The notes under the pieces were generated by a model that ran no database searches, was not told where the DNA came from, and saw nothing but the letters and a program-made list of their open reading frames with translations. A stretch of DNA of 64,000 nucleotides from Saturnia japonica (taxonomy: Eukaryota; Arthropoda; Insecta; Lepidoptera; Saturniidae), in the NCBI GenBank assembly GCA_033032175.1, contig JAVKPJ010000033.1:40037-104036 (forward strand), written 5' to 3'. Below, one piece after another: positions 9,291-21,050 of this stretch. Position 1 is the first letter of the stretch; the number at the start of each line of letters is the position of its first letter. Both the position numbers and the translations under genes were made by a program.

Positions 9291-10040
9291 TCACCCCCGC
9301 GACACATAGCTCAGTCATTTTTGACTCCACAGACCCGTGCGAGGTGTCGTTGGAATCGGGGGAAGGAGCCCTACAGACTGACCCATATACATTTTCGATT
9401 TTAATTTGTTTTGTTTAAATAAAAATAATTTAATAAAATTTTATGAATAATATTGTATAGGTGTAATTCTAGTGTTTAAGAGCATGGTGTGTAGTTCAGC
9501 AATTGATGTAAGTTAATTCGACGTTAGGCCTGATTAATTTTAAGTAGAAAATTTTACAATAGGACATTGATTATAACAATTTTATTTATTGATAATTTTA
9601 ACTAGTAGTGCCTTTGCAACTTAATTATATAATATTGTGAATTTTACTAAATTGAATTTTAATTAACTTTAAGTAGACAATTATACAAACTTAAATTAGT
9701 AGTAGCTTTAAAATTTTAATTATATAATACTTTGTAGCTTTAAATAGCTTCATTTATACTTTATTGACAGACTTCATTTTATTAATAGATTTCATTTATA
9801 CAACAAATTGTAGGTTTAATAACTTGATTATTATTTACTAAATAATTTTAAGTAGGAAAATTTTACAACTTGACATTACTCATATTGAACGAAATACTGA
9901 CATATTTTAATACATTTGGTAGTTATACAAGTTAATTTTGTATTAATATTGTTATACAGATTTTGACTATTAATTTTGGCTTACAGTTGACAATTATTTA
10001 TTTCTGCTCGTTGATATAATATAGATTACTCCAAGGAAAA

Positions 10041-12186
10041 ATGTCTTCGCTACGCAAGCATCCAGGGATCAAGACAGCAAAACCTAAAAGCGATAATGAA
10101 ACGACACAGAGACGGATGCGACCTAGTGCTGAGAGCGCCAAACGTGGTCTAGCGACACAGAGTGCACGCTATTGAAAAATGTGCTGAACAAAAACGCAGC
10201 TAGCGTGGCGCGTTCGATAGATACACCTATGGTCGCATCTATGGGAGAGAAGGAGGTAGCTTCAGTAAGTCGAGGGAGGTCACGACAGACAAAGCCCAAA
10301 TACCGTAAGAGAGCCAGTAGGACTGGGCTCAGTGGGCTCCCTGCAGCCTACCTTTGGTGCGTGCCCAGACATGTCGGATGGGGAATGGGGGGAAGATTCA
10401 TCTGGGGGCGAGACCGCTCCCTCAAAACCTGGGAGGATTAGCATGCTCCCTACCATAAAGGGTAGGGTAGGCGTGGCGCTAGACATGGCCAAAATAAGAG
10501 CCACGGAGTTCCTCCAGGCGGGGAAAAGTGCGGCAGAAAGCTCCGGAAACCTCAAGAAGGAAATAAAGGCGGAGATCCTTGAATCACTCGAGGGATTATA
10601 TGTCACCGCCCTCGAGTTGGTAGACTCCCGGAGCAGGCACAAGGTGCAGGCAGAGCGCGCGCGAGCCGAAGGAGCAAGAGAGCTTGCGTGGGCGGAGCGC
10701 GCGCATGCCAAGCAGCTGGCGGCCCTCGTGGAGAGTCACGAGCGAACGGTGGGTTCGCTCACCAAACATGTAGAGTCACTGGTGAGCGAACTAGGGGCCT
10801 TCGTTCGTGGCTTGATTACGAGGTGGCCGACCCCCTAAAGTCGCTCCGGGGGGTGCAGGAGGGGATCGAGGATCTCCGCCGGAGACCTATAAACAGGACG
10901 GAGCCCTGCCCCATAAAGCCGGAGGAGCTCAGCAGGATCGCGGAGGGAGCGGCTCGACTGCAGGCATCAGTGACGCGCCTGGAGGTGGGTCTGGACGGAC
11001 TACCAGGGCGCGTCGGCGAATGCATCGTCATACCTGCTCCCCCACCCCCCCTTCCCTCAAACCCAGAATATGGGCAACATTTGGAAAACATCATGGCCAC
11101 AGTGGAACAAGTAAAGGACAAATTAGAACAGGTCGCGGATCAGCCGGGGCTGAGGAGCGTATGCGCCGGGACTGAGACCCTCAGGGATCTCATGGGGCCG
11201 GTAACGTCAAAGATTGACACAGTGCTCCATGAGGTCCGCGAGATGGGGTGTCCGGCGGTGGCTCCACAGCTAGACCGGCAGACTCTGGGGACCGAGATGG
11301 CCATGCTGGGCACGAACAACGCCATCAAGGGCGGGGGGGTCATTACAGCCGCCCCTATGGTTCGCGCCCATACGAGGGATGCCACATACGCCCAGGTCTC
11401 TGCGCTACCAAAGCGCTCGCCACCCTCTGCGACACTTATAGTGTCGTCCAGGGACCCTCGCGATACCAGCGAGGGTGTCCTCAACGCTATTCAGAGGGTG
11501 GCAAACACCCAGGTCACGGGTGCTAGGGTGGACGCGGTCAGGAAGGCCAAAAACCAAAAGGTCGTCCTGCGATGCCACGCCGAAGAGGATGCGCGGAAGA
11601 TGGCGGGGCAGTTGCGGACCTCGTCGCTGGACTGACCGTGGAGACCCCGAAAAACAAGAACCCCCTTGTAGAAATCAGGGGGGTATTACAGGTCTACAGT
11701 GACAAAGAAATCCTGGAAAATCTAAAGGGACAGAATAAAGACCTATTCCGTGACCTGGAGGCCAAGGACCAGGGCGTACAGATTAGGTACCGTAAAAGGG
11801 CGCGGAACCAGTTTAGAATGCCACCCAGTCCTGGAGGTCGCGCCGAAGCTCTGGCAGAGGTTGGTGGACGCAGGTAGGGTGCACATTGGTATCCTGTACC
11901 GACCGGTGCGGGACCAGACGCCCCTGGTGCAGTGCACACGCTGTCTGGGGTACGGGCACAGTAAGAAGTCGTGCCCGTCCTCAGAAGAGTCATGTGTGCA
12001 CTGCGTCATTCTTCACAGGAGGGGCGAGTGCCCAAGTAGGGCGGAGGGTAAGGCCCCTACCTGCGTGAATTGCCGGAGGGCAAAGCGGCCCCAGGGAGAG
12101 TCCCACCACACACGGCATTCCATGATGAATGCCCCGAACGCCTAAAGTGGGACTCCATAGCAAGATCAAGGGTGGCATATTGCTAA
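10041..12186 (+). pseudogene. S1 ORF1 (Gag), copy A, frame-broken
   Basis: Starts ATGTCTTCG at 10041 and aligns with copy C (45303-47452) to the stop TAA 12184-12186. Frame breaks include a lost base near 10145, a lost C near 10797, an altered segment near 11620, an extra T near 11812 and an extra dinucleotide near 12110. Readable parts show an acidic, coiled-coil-prone middle region (10332-10838, 10688-11635) and the C-terminal CCHC cluster: CTRCLGYGHSKKSC, CVHC, CVNC (11935-12080). Gag of SART-type elements binds the element RNA and carries it to telomeres. This copy cannot make a full protein as written. Confidence 0.88.
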
Positions 12187-12208
12187 GGGCACCCTTTCGG
12201 CTAACATC

Positions 12209-15200
12209 ACGGATACTACTGAGCGGGATACAGAGTCGCCCCGGATAGTGATGGCGCAAGCCAACCTGCAGAGATCTAAACTGGCCACGGCGGAGCTGCA
12301 GCGCTGGGCTTCTCGTGGGGGTGCCGCTGTGGCCCTTGTCCAAGAACCGTATACCGGTACGACAGGGTCAATGCGGCAAGCTCCAAACACGAGAGTCGTT
12401 CAGAGCGCTGCTAGTGCTACGGAACCAGTGAAGGCGGCTATTATAATCTATGGGACAAGGTCAGAGTGATCGTGGACCCACAGATTATCGATCACAATAT
12501 AGCCGCCGTGATCCTGCAATCGGGCAACCTATCACTAGGGGTGGTCTCTGTCTACTTCGAGCCAAATGAACCTATAGAACCGTACATTTTACGACTCGAG
12601 GGAATCTGTAACAAGTTAGGAGTCCCTAACCTGATAGTTGGGGGGGACATAAATGCAAAAAGCTTGTGGTGGGGTAGCAGCACCTGTGATTACCGAGGGG
12701 AGGCTTACTGCTCCTTTCTGGACGCGGCTGGGCTGCATATACTCAATGAGGGCACACGAAGCCCACTTTTCAGGTCGTCAGGGGGGGCCGCTTGTGTACA
12801 AGCATTGTAGACGTACCGTCTGCAGCCCCTCCCTAATCGGCAGGATTGATGATTGGAAAGTTGATGAAGACTTGACATCATCCGATCATAACGCTATTAC
12901 CTTCTCGATACGGGTGGACGCGCCTATGCTTAGTCATAGACCGTCTACCACCCGTATCTATAACACAAGGAAGGTGGTATGGTCGGAGTTTTCATCAGCT
13001 TTTCAGGAGAAACTGTCCGATAGGAGCTTGACGGCGGGCAAGGTGGAGGGAGTGACCAGCATTGAGGGTTTGGAGGCAGTCGTGTCTGAATACCTCACCT
13101 GTCTTGGGGACACTTGTGATCAAGTAATCCCTAAGGCAGTTGGGCCAAAAGGAGTGGCTCGTCCCCCCTGGTGGTCGCAGGAGCTGGACTGCCTTAAAAG
13201 GGAGGTCGCGCGGAGGAAGAGACGGATCCGCTGCGCCGCCCCCACTCGTCGGCAGCATGTCGTCTCCAGCTATCTTAATTCCCTTGAGGAGTTTAAGAGC
13301 AAGGTGGCAGAGGCCCAGACCGGGAGTTGGAAGAAGTTCTGCTCAACACAGGAGCGAGAAAGCATGTGGGACGGGATTTACAGGGTCCTCAGGAGAACTG
13401 AGCGGAGGCGAGAGGAGGTCCTGCTCACGGACGCGAATGGGACTACATTAGACCCGAGGGCGTCCGTTGAGCTTCTCGCCTCTACGCTCTTTCCGATGGA
13501 CTCTGCGGACAGTGAGTCCCCTGCTCAAAAGGCGGTGAGGGCGGTGACTGAGGGGCTCCGACCTGACGGGATTCGGAGTCTATCTGCGGCGATCCACCAT
13601 TTTCCCATGAGGAATTAACGAGGGTTTGTAATGAGCTAAACCCTCGGAAAGCCCCGGGGGGTGATGGATTCACTGCTGACATATGCACGCATGCGGTTAG
13701 AGGGGGGGAAATGGGACTGTTCTTGGCAATTGCTAACAAGTGCCTCGAAATGTCACATTTCCCTCGTCCGTGGAAGACTGCATGCGTGTGTATACTCCGA
13801 AAACCGGGTAGGGAGGACTACACTAAACCGAAGTCGTACCGCCCGGTTGGCCTCTTGCCCGTGTTGGGCAAGATCTTGGAGAAACTCCTGGCACGACGCT
13901 TGCGCTGGCATCTGCTTCCACATCTCAGCGTGCGGCAGTATGGGTTCATGCCCCAGCGTAGCACAGAGGAGGCCCTCTATGATCTGACGACGCACATAAG
14001 GACGAAGATGGCGGACAAGGAGATTGCGGTCCTGGTGTCGTTGGATATTGAGGGTGCCTTTGATAACGCTTGTGGCCTGCTTTGAAGTCCCAGCTCGTAG
14101 TAAAAGGGTGTCCTAGAAACTTGTATGGTATGGTCTTGTCGTACCTCGAGGACCGGAGAATCGAGCTAGTTTACACTGGAGAACGGGTGAGTCGAGAGTC
14201 TTCAAAGGGTTGCGTCCAGGGTTCCATTTTGGGACCAACCTTTTGGAACATCATACTCGACTCCCTGTTGGTGGAGCTCGAGTCCATGGGAGTGTACTGT
14301 CAGGCATTTGCGGACGATGTTTGTCCTAATTTTCTCCGGGAAGGAGGTCAGGTCTATTCAGGAGAACGCGGCCCTTACTCTGCAGACTGTGATGGACTGG
14401 GGCGTCAGAAATAAGCTTTCCTTCGCGCCACAGAAGACCAAGGCTATGGTTTTCACAAGGAGGCTTAAGTTTGACGCTCCAGTCATTATCATGGGCGGAG
14501 TGAGGGTGCCGCTGGAAACCAAGATTCGACTGTTAGGCCTGATCCTCGATGACAAGCTCACTTTTGAGGCACATGTCACTGCTGCCTGTAAGAAGGCTGC
14601 GGACATTTATAAGCAGTTGGCTTGTGCAGCAAAGGTGACCTGGGGTCTGAACTCGGAGATTGTTAGGATAATATACGTTGCGGTGATAGAGCCTATCGTG
14701 TTGTACGCAGCAAATGTTTGGGGCCCTGCAGCGGAAAAGATTTCGCTGCAGAAAAAATTGGGCTCCCTGCAGAGGGGCTTCGCCCAGAAAATCTGCAGAG
14801 CGTACCGCACGGTATCGCTGACTGCGGCAATACTGCTGGCAGACTTGCTCCCATTGGACCTCCGTGCCCGAGAGGTGCACAGGCTATACCTTGTTAAGAG
14901 GCGGCTCCTGGACGAGATCGTGGTCGGTCGAGAAATGGAGCGGCCAGTAACCTTCGCAGAGTACCCTCATCCGGTGGAGTGCGAAGGGGAAAAGTATGAG
15001 AGCATGGAAGCCCCTCCGGAGTCGGGCGGCTCCGCTATCTTCACGATGGTAGTAAGATAGATAGTGGAGTGGGAGCCGCCTTGACCTGGTGGAGGGAGGG
15101 GCAAGAGGCCAGGTTCTCTACTTTTCGCCTGGAGTCCTTCTGCACGGTTTTCCAGGCAGAGCTATATCGTTGTATAGAGCGGTACAGGCGGTCAAAAAGG

Positions 15201-15891
15201 CTAGTGACGAGGATGTCAGCATCTACAGCGATTCCAAGTCTTCGCTGGAGATGCTGGCAAACCCGGCCCCGCCACACACCGCCTGGCTCTTACAACGCAG
15301 CTGGCTCTTCGGGAGATCCGTGCGGGGGGAAGATCCGTTCGACTGCACTGGGTTAGGGCTCATGTCGGCACCGCGGGAAACGAGCGAGCCGACCAATTGG
15401 CGAAGAGAGCTGCCCACAAAAAATCGGTGGCTGACTACGATCGGTATCCGGTGTCTTATGCAAAGAAGATAATACGAGAGGAGACTGTCCTTAAGTGGCA
15501 GGTACGCTACGAGTCCCATGACACGGGCGAGGTGACGCGGGCCTTCTTCCCTAGTGTGGCTGATGCACACCGTGTGGTGAGGAAGGCCAAACTGTTACCC
15601 GCCCATGTCCAGGCAATCACAGGCCACGGAGGATTCGCGGCGTACTTGCACCGCTTCAAGATTAGGGACAGTCCCGCGTGTGAATGCGACCCGGATATTG
15701 CCGAGACAATCTTTCACCTAATTATGGATTGTCCACGTTTCGGCTCGTCCAGGTATGACCTCGAGCAAAGGCTAGGCTGTAGGTTGGACCTCGGCACGTT
15801 ATCGGTTTGGATGGCGGAGGATGAAACTAGAACTAATCTCTTGGAATTCATGGAAAAGGTTGTAACTGTGGCAAAAAGGAGAAATAAATAA
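12209..15891 (+). pseudogene. S1 ORF2 (endonuclease-RT-RNase H), copy A, frame-broken
   Basis: Aligned with the intact ORF2 at 47475-51161. The first ATG is changed to ACG (12209-12211); the next in-frame ATG is at 12251. About ten indels break the frame, for example near 12450, 12755, 12812, 13590, 14070, 14318, 14900, 15045, 15165 and 15275. Endonuclease, reverse transcriptase (12653-14414), the region after it (14308-15060) and the C-terminal domain (15397-15891) are each still readable in some frame. Stop TAA at 15889-15891. A dead copy, unless the indels are assembly errors. Confidence 0.9.
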
Positions 15892-16324
15892 GAATTATAG
15901 CATATAGAGTTTAAAATGTTTGTGTCAGTGTTTTATGTTTTGAATATTTTAACTATTTTTGAATTTTTGACTATTTTTTGACTATTTGACTATTTTGATT
16001 TTTACTATTGACTTGTTATATAATGTTTGTATTGTCCTAGATGATAAGGAATTTGTACATACCATATAAGCCGAATATTTACGTCATGACGAATTGTAAC
16101 TATGCTCTTTTATGTTTATTGTATTAATATTAAGATTGTTGTATTTAGTGGTAAGAATTTAATAAAGAATGAGATAATAAATAAATAAAGGGAAAGTATA
16201 GGAATAGGGGACTAGAGGATAGATAGATTTATAGGAAAAAAATATGAAATTGAGAATGGAAAAATTATTTATACAGGTAGACAAGATCTCTGATTACGTT
16301 AGAGGCTCACTGGGGACTTAAATT
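15892..16324 (+). other. S1 copy A 3' UTR with terminal hairpin
   Basis: AT-rich 3' UTR with repeated TTTTTGACTATT motifs near 15950-16000. About 20 nt before the poly(A), CTCTGA and TTAGAG (16288-16293 and 16299-16304) form a 6-bp stem with one G-U around TTACG. The S3 element (41389-41405) keeps this stem with loop TTATG. Confidence 0.65.
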
Positions 16325-16343
16325 AAAAAAAAAAAAAAAAAAA

Positions 16344-16481
16344 CCTAACCTAACCTAACCTAACCTAACCTAACCTAACCTAACCTAACCTAACCTAACC
16401 TAACCTAACCTAACCTAACCTAACCTAACCTAACCTAACCTAACCTAACCTAACCTAACCTAACCTAACCTAACCTAACCT
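16344..16481 (+). repeat. Telomere repeat array (CCTAA)n
   Basis: 138 bp of perfect CCTAA between the S1 copy A poly(A) and the first monomer of the second array. Confidence 0.98.
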
Positions 16482-16482
16482 C

Positions 16483-18357
16483 ATTCAAACTCAAGATCTG
16501 AATTTTAGACCTACACCAAAGTTTTTGGTGTCAGATCGTTCGTCTCGCGCTGCTGCGCCTATATCAACAAGAAAAATTGAAATCGGTCCAGGAATTTCGA
16601 AGTTATTCCAGGAAAACACTTTTCTTGGACTTAGAAAAATTTTAACTAACATTTTGTATCATAAATTTTCAAAATTTTTGTATTTTCCAAAAATTTCTTC
16701 ACAGCATAATCAGGTGCACTCCTGGGTTCACGTTGCCTTAAGTGACCGCTGTCTCGGATCACCTGAAACATAGAAAATTTAATAATTAGGTTAAAAATTA
16801 CAGTTTTTTATAGATTTTTCAAAATTTTTCTATAGACCTCCTACAATCGGCGTACGTCATCTGACGTGTCTCGTCGGCCCGCGTTCGGAGAGGTGTCGAT
16901 CACCCGGATACTCCCACGGGAAGTGGGTCAAAACTTCGAAAAACCCGATTTGCTGACGTTGCATATCAGGCAAAATCCACCTAAGCGGTGACGACGAAAA
17001 TAGTTTATTCAAACTCAAGATCTGAATTTTAGACCTACACCAAAGTTTTTGGTGTCAGATCGTTCGTCTCGCGCTGCTGCGCCTATATCAACAAGAAAAA
17101 TTGAAATCGGTCCAGGAATTTCGAAGTTATTCCAGGAAAACACTTTTCTTGGACTTAGAAAAAAATTTTAACTAACATTTTGTATCATAAATTTTCAAAA
17201 TTTTTGTATTTTCCAAAAATTTCTTCACAGCATAATCAGGTGCACTCCTGGGTTCACGTTTGCCTTAAGTGACCGCTGTCTCGGATCACCTGAAACATAG
17301 AAAATTTAATAATTAGGTTAAAAATTACAGTTTTTTATAGATTTTTCAAAATTTTTCTATAGACCTCCTACAATCGGCGTACGTCATCTGACGTGTCTCG
17401 TCGGCCCGCGTTCGGAGAGGTGTCGATCACCCGGATACTCCCACGGGAAGTGGGTCAAAACTTCGAAAAACCCGATTTGCTGACGTTGCATATCAGGCAA
17501 AATCCACCTAAGCGGTGACGACGAAAATAGTTTATTCAAACTCAAGATCTGAATTTTAGACCTACACCAAAGTTTTTGGTGTCAGATCGTTCGTCTCGCG
17601 CTGCTGAGCCTATATCAACAAGAAAAATTGAAATCGGTCCAGGAATTTCGAAGTTATTCCAGGAAAACACTTTTCTTGGACTTAGAAAAATTTTAACTAA
17701 CATTTTGTATCATAAATTTTCAAAATTTTTGTATTTTCCAAAAATTTCTTCACAGCATAATCAGGTGCACTCCTGGGTTCACGTTGCCTTAAGTGACCGC
17801 TGTCTCGGATCACCTGAAACATAGAAAATTTAATAATTAGGTTAAAAATTACAGTTTTTTATAGATTTTTCAAAATTTTTCTATAGACCTCCTACAATCG
17901 GCGTACGTCATCTGACGTGTCTCGTCGGCCCGCGTTCGGAGAGGTGTCGATCACCCGGATACTCCCACGGGAAGTGGGTCAAAACTTCGAAAAACCCGAT
18001 TTGCTGACGTTGCATATCAGGCAAAATCCACCTAAGCGGTGACGACGAAAATAGTTTATTCAAACTCAAGATCTGAATTTTAGACCTACACCAAAGTTTT
18101 TGGTGTCAGATCGTTCGTCTCGCGCTGCTGAGCCTATATCAACAAGAAAAATTGAAATCGGTCCAGGAATTTCGAAGTTATTCCAGGAAAACACTTTTCT
18201 TGGACTTAGAAAAATTTTAACTAACATTTTGTATCATAAATTTTCAAAATTTTTGTATTTTCCAAAAATTTCTTCACAGCATAATCAGGTGCACTCCTGG
18301 GTTCACGTTGCCTTAAGTGACCGCTGTCTCGGATCACCTGAAACATAGAAAATTTAA
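16483..18357 (+). repeat. S2 5' monomer array, type A (3.6 units, cut by a gap)
   Basis: Units begin at 16483, 17007, 17534 and 18058 (spacings 524, 527, 524). The first unit begins at ATTCAAACTCAAG right beside telomere repeat, the same base as the array at 1869. The array ends mid-unit at the N gap. Small sequence marks (AACTAACATTTTG and GTATCATAAA) match the monomer at 40378-40695 and not the array at 1869, so this array and S2 copy 3 probably belong to one insertion. Confidence 0.85.
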
Positions 18358-18457
18358 NNNNNNNNNNNNNNNNNNNNNNNNNNNNNNNNNNNNNNNNNNN
18401 NNNNNNNNNNNNNNNNNNNNNNNNNNNNNNNNNNNNNNNNNNNNNNNNNNNNNNNNN
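18358..18457. other. Assembly gap (100 N)
   Basis: Exactly 100 N, a conventional placeholder length. Repeat polarity changes from CCTAA to TTAGG across it. Confidence 0.99.
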
Positions 18458-19491
18458 CAGGCTTTGTGTTTTCACGGGCCTAGAAACGCACCCCTAGAAG
18501 ATCGCGTATTATTGTAGACGGTGTCTCTATAGAAATCAAGTCTGAGATGAAGTATCTCGGATTGGTGTTAGACAGTAAGTGGAACTTCATTGAGCACTTC
18601 AGACAGTTAACTCCTCGTCTTCTGGGCGCAGCTACCGCGTTAGCGCGATTATTGCCCAATCTAGGGAAGCCGGATTCTTCTTGCAGAAAGCTTTATTTAG
18701 GGGTTGTTCGGTCTATGGCCCTTTACGGGGCTCCTGTATGGGCTGTAGATCTGACGACCCAGAATATCGCTGCGCTGCGGAAACCACAGAGAGCGATGGC
18801 TATCAGGGCAGCACGCGCGTACCGCACGGTTTCTTTCGAGGCGGCGTCTTTATTGGTAGGTTCCGCGCCATGGGATCTAGAGGCGAGAGCCCTCGCGTCA
18901 TTGTATAAGTGGCGCAGGGAAGCGCTCACTGTAGGACTTCGATTGGCGCCTCGTGAAATCGAGGCGCAGAGATTAGAGCTCTATGAGATCCTTATCATGG
19001 CCGAGTGGAGATCTAGGCTCGATGTACCAGTTTCGGGCATCGTAACGGTGGAGGCCATCAGGCCTCACCTGGCGGCATGGTTAGATAGGAAACATGGCAC
19101 CTTGACCTTCCGGCTGACTCAGGTGCTCACGGGACACGGTTGTTTCGGGAGTTACTTGAGTCGAATAGGCCGGGAGATTGCACCAGGGTGTCATCACTGT
19201 GACTGCGCGTTCGATAACGCGCAACACACTCTCGCGGTTTGTCCCGCATGGGACTCGGCACGCTGTGTACTGACCGCAACAGTAGGTATCGACCTCTCGC
19301 TCCGAGCAGTCGTCAAGGCGATGGTCGAGAGTGAGAGTGGATGGGACTCTGTCGTCTCGTTTTGCGAACAGGTTCTGGTCGAAAAAGAGACGGCGGAGAG
19401 AGAGAGAGAGCTCACTAGTGAGATTCCTTCTCGCGGTCGACGAATCGGTCGACGGCGGCGTCAGGTGGGCGATGACCTCCGGCCGCCTTAG
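18458..19491 (+). pseudogene. T1 ORF2 C-terminal part, copy a
   Basis: Corresponds to the end of the reverse transcriptase and the C-terminal domain of the T1 ORF2 at 23812-26970. One base is missing in a C run near 18491-18494; after it the frame is open for about 330 codons to TAA at 19489-19491. Visible features: the post-catalytic YLGLVLDSKW segment, the LTGHGCFGSYL-type segment, and the C-terminal Cys-His cluster CHHCDC...NAQHTLAVC. The 5' part is lost in the gap. Apart from the single indel it looks conserved. Confidence 0.85.
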
Positions 19492-19841
19492 ACAGGGTCT
19501 GCGGGCGAGGGACGCGGGCATGTCCGTCGCCTTAGCAGTCATGCACAGGCCCATGGCGAGGCGCGCATGTGTTCCGTACGCGTGCGTCGTCACGGTTCGT
19601 CCGTGAAGTTGTTTACTTTAGACCGCAGACGTTGCTCCAAAATGTTCACCAACGTGAATTTTGGAGCCACACCCGTCGAGTTGACCAGAAGTATTGCGCA
19701 TGCAGTTCCTGGTCCTCGGCATGAAGGGTGATGTTAGGAGCACCGTGGGGATTTTTAGTGAGTATTGCCTTTCTGCGAGTCTCACATACCCTTTCGGTCT
19801 GCCCGGGCCGTTAGCTGGATGCGTAAATGCATTTTACCCAC

Positions 19842-19885
<44 letters not shown>
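18458..19885 (+). mobile_element. T1 copy a: TRAS-type element, 3' part
   Basis: Starts inside ORF2 at the contig edge and ends in poly(A) 19845-19885 followed by GGTTAGG. The sequence is clearly diverged from T1 copies b and c (for example NFIEHF where copy c has DFVEHF), so it is a separate T1 subfamily. Its 3' UTR keeps the GTGAG/CTCAC hairpin and the CGTGGG/CCCACG closing stem of the TRAS-type 3' end. Confidence 0.85.
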
Positions 19886-19887
<2 letters not shown>

Positions 19888-19974
19888 TTAGGTTAGGTTA
19901 GGTTAGGTTAGGTTAGGTTAGGTTAGGTTAGGTTAGGTTAGGTTAGGTTAGGTTAGGTTAGGTTAGGTTAGGTT
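19886..19974 (+). repeat. Telomere repeat array (TTAGG)n
   Basis: 89 bp of perfect GGTTA repeats after the T1 copy a poly(A). Confidence 0.98.
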
Positions 19975-20016
19975 CTTCGAGGCGGCCTCCCTACTCTTCG
20001 AGGCGGCCTCCCTACT
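19975..20016 (+). repeat. 21-bp tandem duplication at the T1 copy b 5' junction
   Basis: CTTCGAGGCGGCCTCCCTAC plus one T occurs twice head to tail, directly after GGTT of the telomere array. Copy c has the segment once (near 26317). The duplication is in frame. Confidence 0.95.
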
Positions 20017-20646
20017 GGCCGGATCTCCGCCATGGGATCTGGAGGCGGAAGCCCTCGCGTCGCTCTACAGGTGGCGCGGCGAGGCGTTAAAGAGAGGAAT
20101 ACGACCTGCGCCTCGTGAGATCGAGGCGCGAAGGGCAGAGCTCCACCAGATCCTGGTCATGGCGGAGTGGGACCGACGACTGGAGCACCCCAGCGCCGGC
20201 GTGACGACCGTCGAGGCCGTAAGGCCTCATTTGACGGCATGGGTACGGAGGCGGCACGGCACCCTAACCTTCCGGCTGACGCAGGTGCTCTCGGGACACG
20301 GATGTTTCGGGAGTTACCTGTGTCGCATAGGCCGAGAGCCAACGACTGGTGCCATCATTGTGGCTGCGCGGTCGATAACGCGCAGCACACACTGGCCGCC
20401 TGTCCCGCATGGGACTCGTCACGCCGTGACCTTATCGCGGCTATAGGGCCCGATCTCTCACTCCCGACCGTCGTTTCGTCCATGGTTGCGAGTGAGAGCG
20501 GGTGGAACTCCGTCGCCGCATTCTGCGAGGACGTCATGCTCGCAAAGGAGGCGGCGGAGAGGGAGAGGGAGCAGACGTCAGAGCTCCCCTCCCGTGGTCG
20601 ACGAACCCGGCGGCGCAGGGTCAGGAATGACCTCCTGCCGCCGTAA
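19975..20646 (+). pseudogene. T1 ORF2 fragment, copy b
   Basis: Encodes the last 220 or so residues of ORF2. One G is missing at about 20348 (two G where copy c has three), which shifts the frame just before the C-terminal Cys-His cluster; the cluster (HHCGCAVDNAQHTLAAC) is readable in the next frame to TAA 20644-20646. It has no endonuclease or reverse transcriptase and no start, so it is a dead fragment. Confidence 0.88.
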
Positions 20647-20885
20647 AAACGGCCTGCGGGTGTCGGACGCGGGCACGTCCTTCGCCCTTGCAGCCAATAC
20701 ACAGGCCCGAGGCGAGGCGCATCAGTGTTCGATGCGCCCCTCGTAGGTTCGTCGGAGGGTGTCACACATCTCGACCCCTCAGACCGCTGAAGGTGGCCCC
20801 TTATGAGGGGCCTACACCCGTCGGGCGAGTAGAAGTAATGCGCAAGCTGTCCCTACTCCCCGGCCAAATGGGTGAAAGAGGAACA

Positions 20886-20970
20886 CCGTGGGGTTTTAGT
20901 CAGTAAGAGTCTGACATACCCCTCTCGAGCTGCCCGGCTCGGGAGGCGGATCCATGCAGGATTTCCCCAC

Positions 20971-20971
<1 letters not shown>
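20886..20971 (+). promoter_or_regulatory. TRAS-type 3' end stem structure, T1 copy b
   Basis: CGTGGGG (20886-20892) pairs with CCCCACG (20965-20971), enclosing the GTCAG/CTGAC hairpin and a GC-rich hairpin. It is the same fold as in T1 copy c (27211-27295). Confidence 0.6.

Positions 20972-21048
<77 letters not shown>

Positions 21049-21050
<2 letters not shown>

Larger units (their letters stand above)
6945..10040 (+). other. S1 copy A 5' UTR, 3.1 kb
   Basis: Long AT-rich leader without a supportable coding region. Recognisable landmarks, all shared with copies C and D, are an 18-bp perfect palindrome at 8082-8099, a TAACCGCGGTTA palindrome near 8417, a cluster of CRE-like sites at 8939-8990, and a C-rich low-complexity block at about 9189-9290. 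The last 500 nt before the ATG are rich in short A/T-only stretches. Confidence 0.8.
6945..16343 (+). mobile_element. S1 copy A: full-length SART-type element, decayed
   Basis: Begins with CAGTCCCACTCGAG next to telomere repeat, exactly as copies C (42177) and D (58149) do, and ends in poly(A) 16325-16343 followed by CCTAACC. Order: 3.1-kb 5' UTR, ORF1 (Gag), ORF2 (endonuclease, reverse transcriptase, RNase H), 0.43-kb 3' UTR. Both ORFs are broken by about fifteen small indels relative to copy C. Confidence 0.93.
19975..21048 (+). mobile_element. T1 copy b: 5'-truncated TRAS-type element
   Basis: Only the last 0.67 kb of ORF2 plus the 3' UTR and a 76-nt poly(A) (20973-21048), then GGTTAGG. 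5' truncation of this kind is usual for target-primed reverse transcription. The first 21 bp at the 5' junction are duplicated in tandem (19975-19995, 19996-20016). Close to copy c in sequence. Confidence 0.92.

Noticed and set aside
6945..16343. 28S rDNA-targeted R1 element
   Set aside because: Protein motifs resemble the R1 clade, but all junctions are in telomere repeat and no rDNA sequence is present.
18221..18517. Open frames crossing the 100-N gap
   Set aside because: They are read through N and join monomer to T1 sequence that is probably not adjacent in the chromosome.
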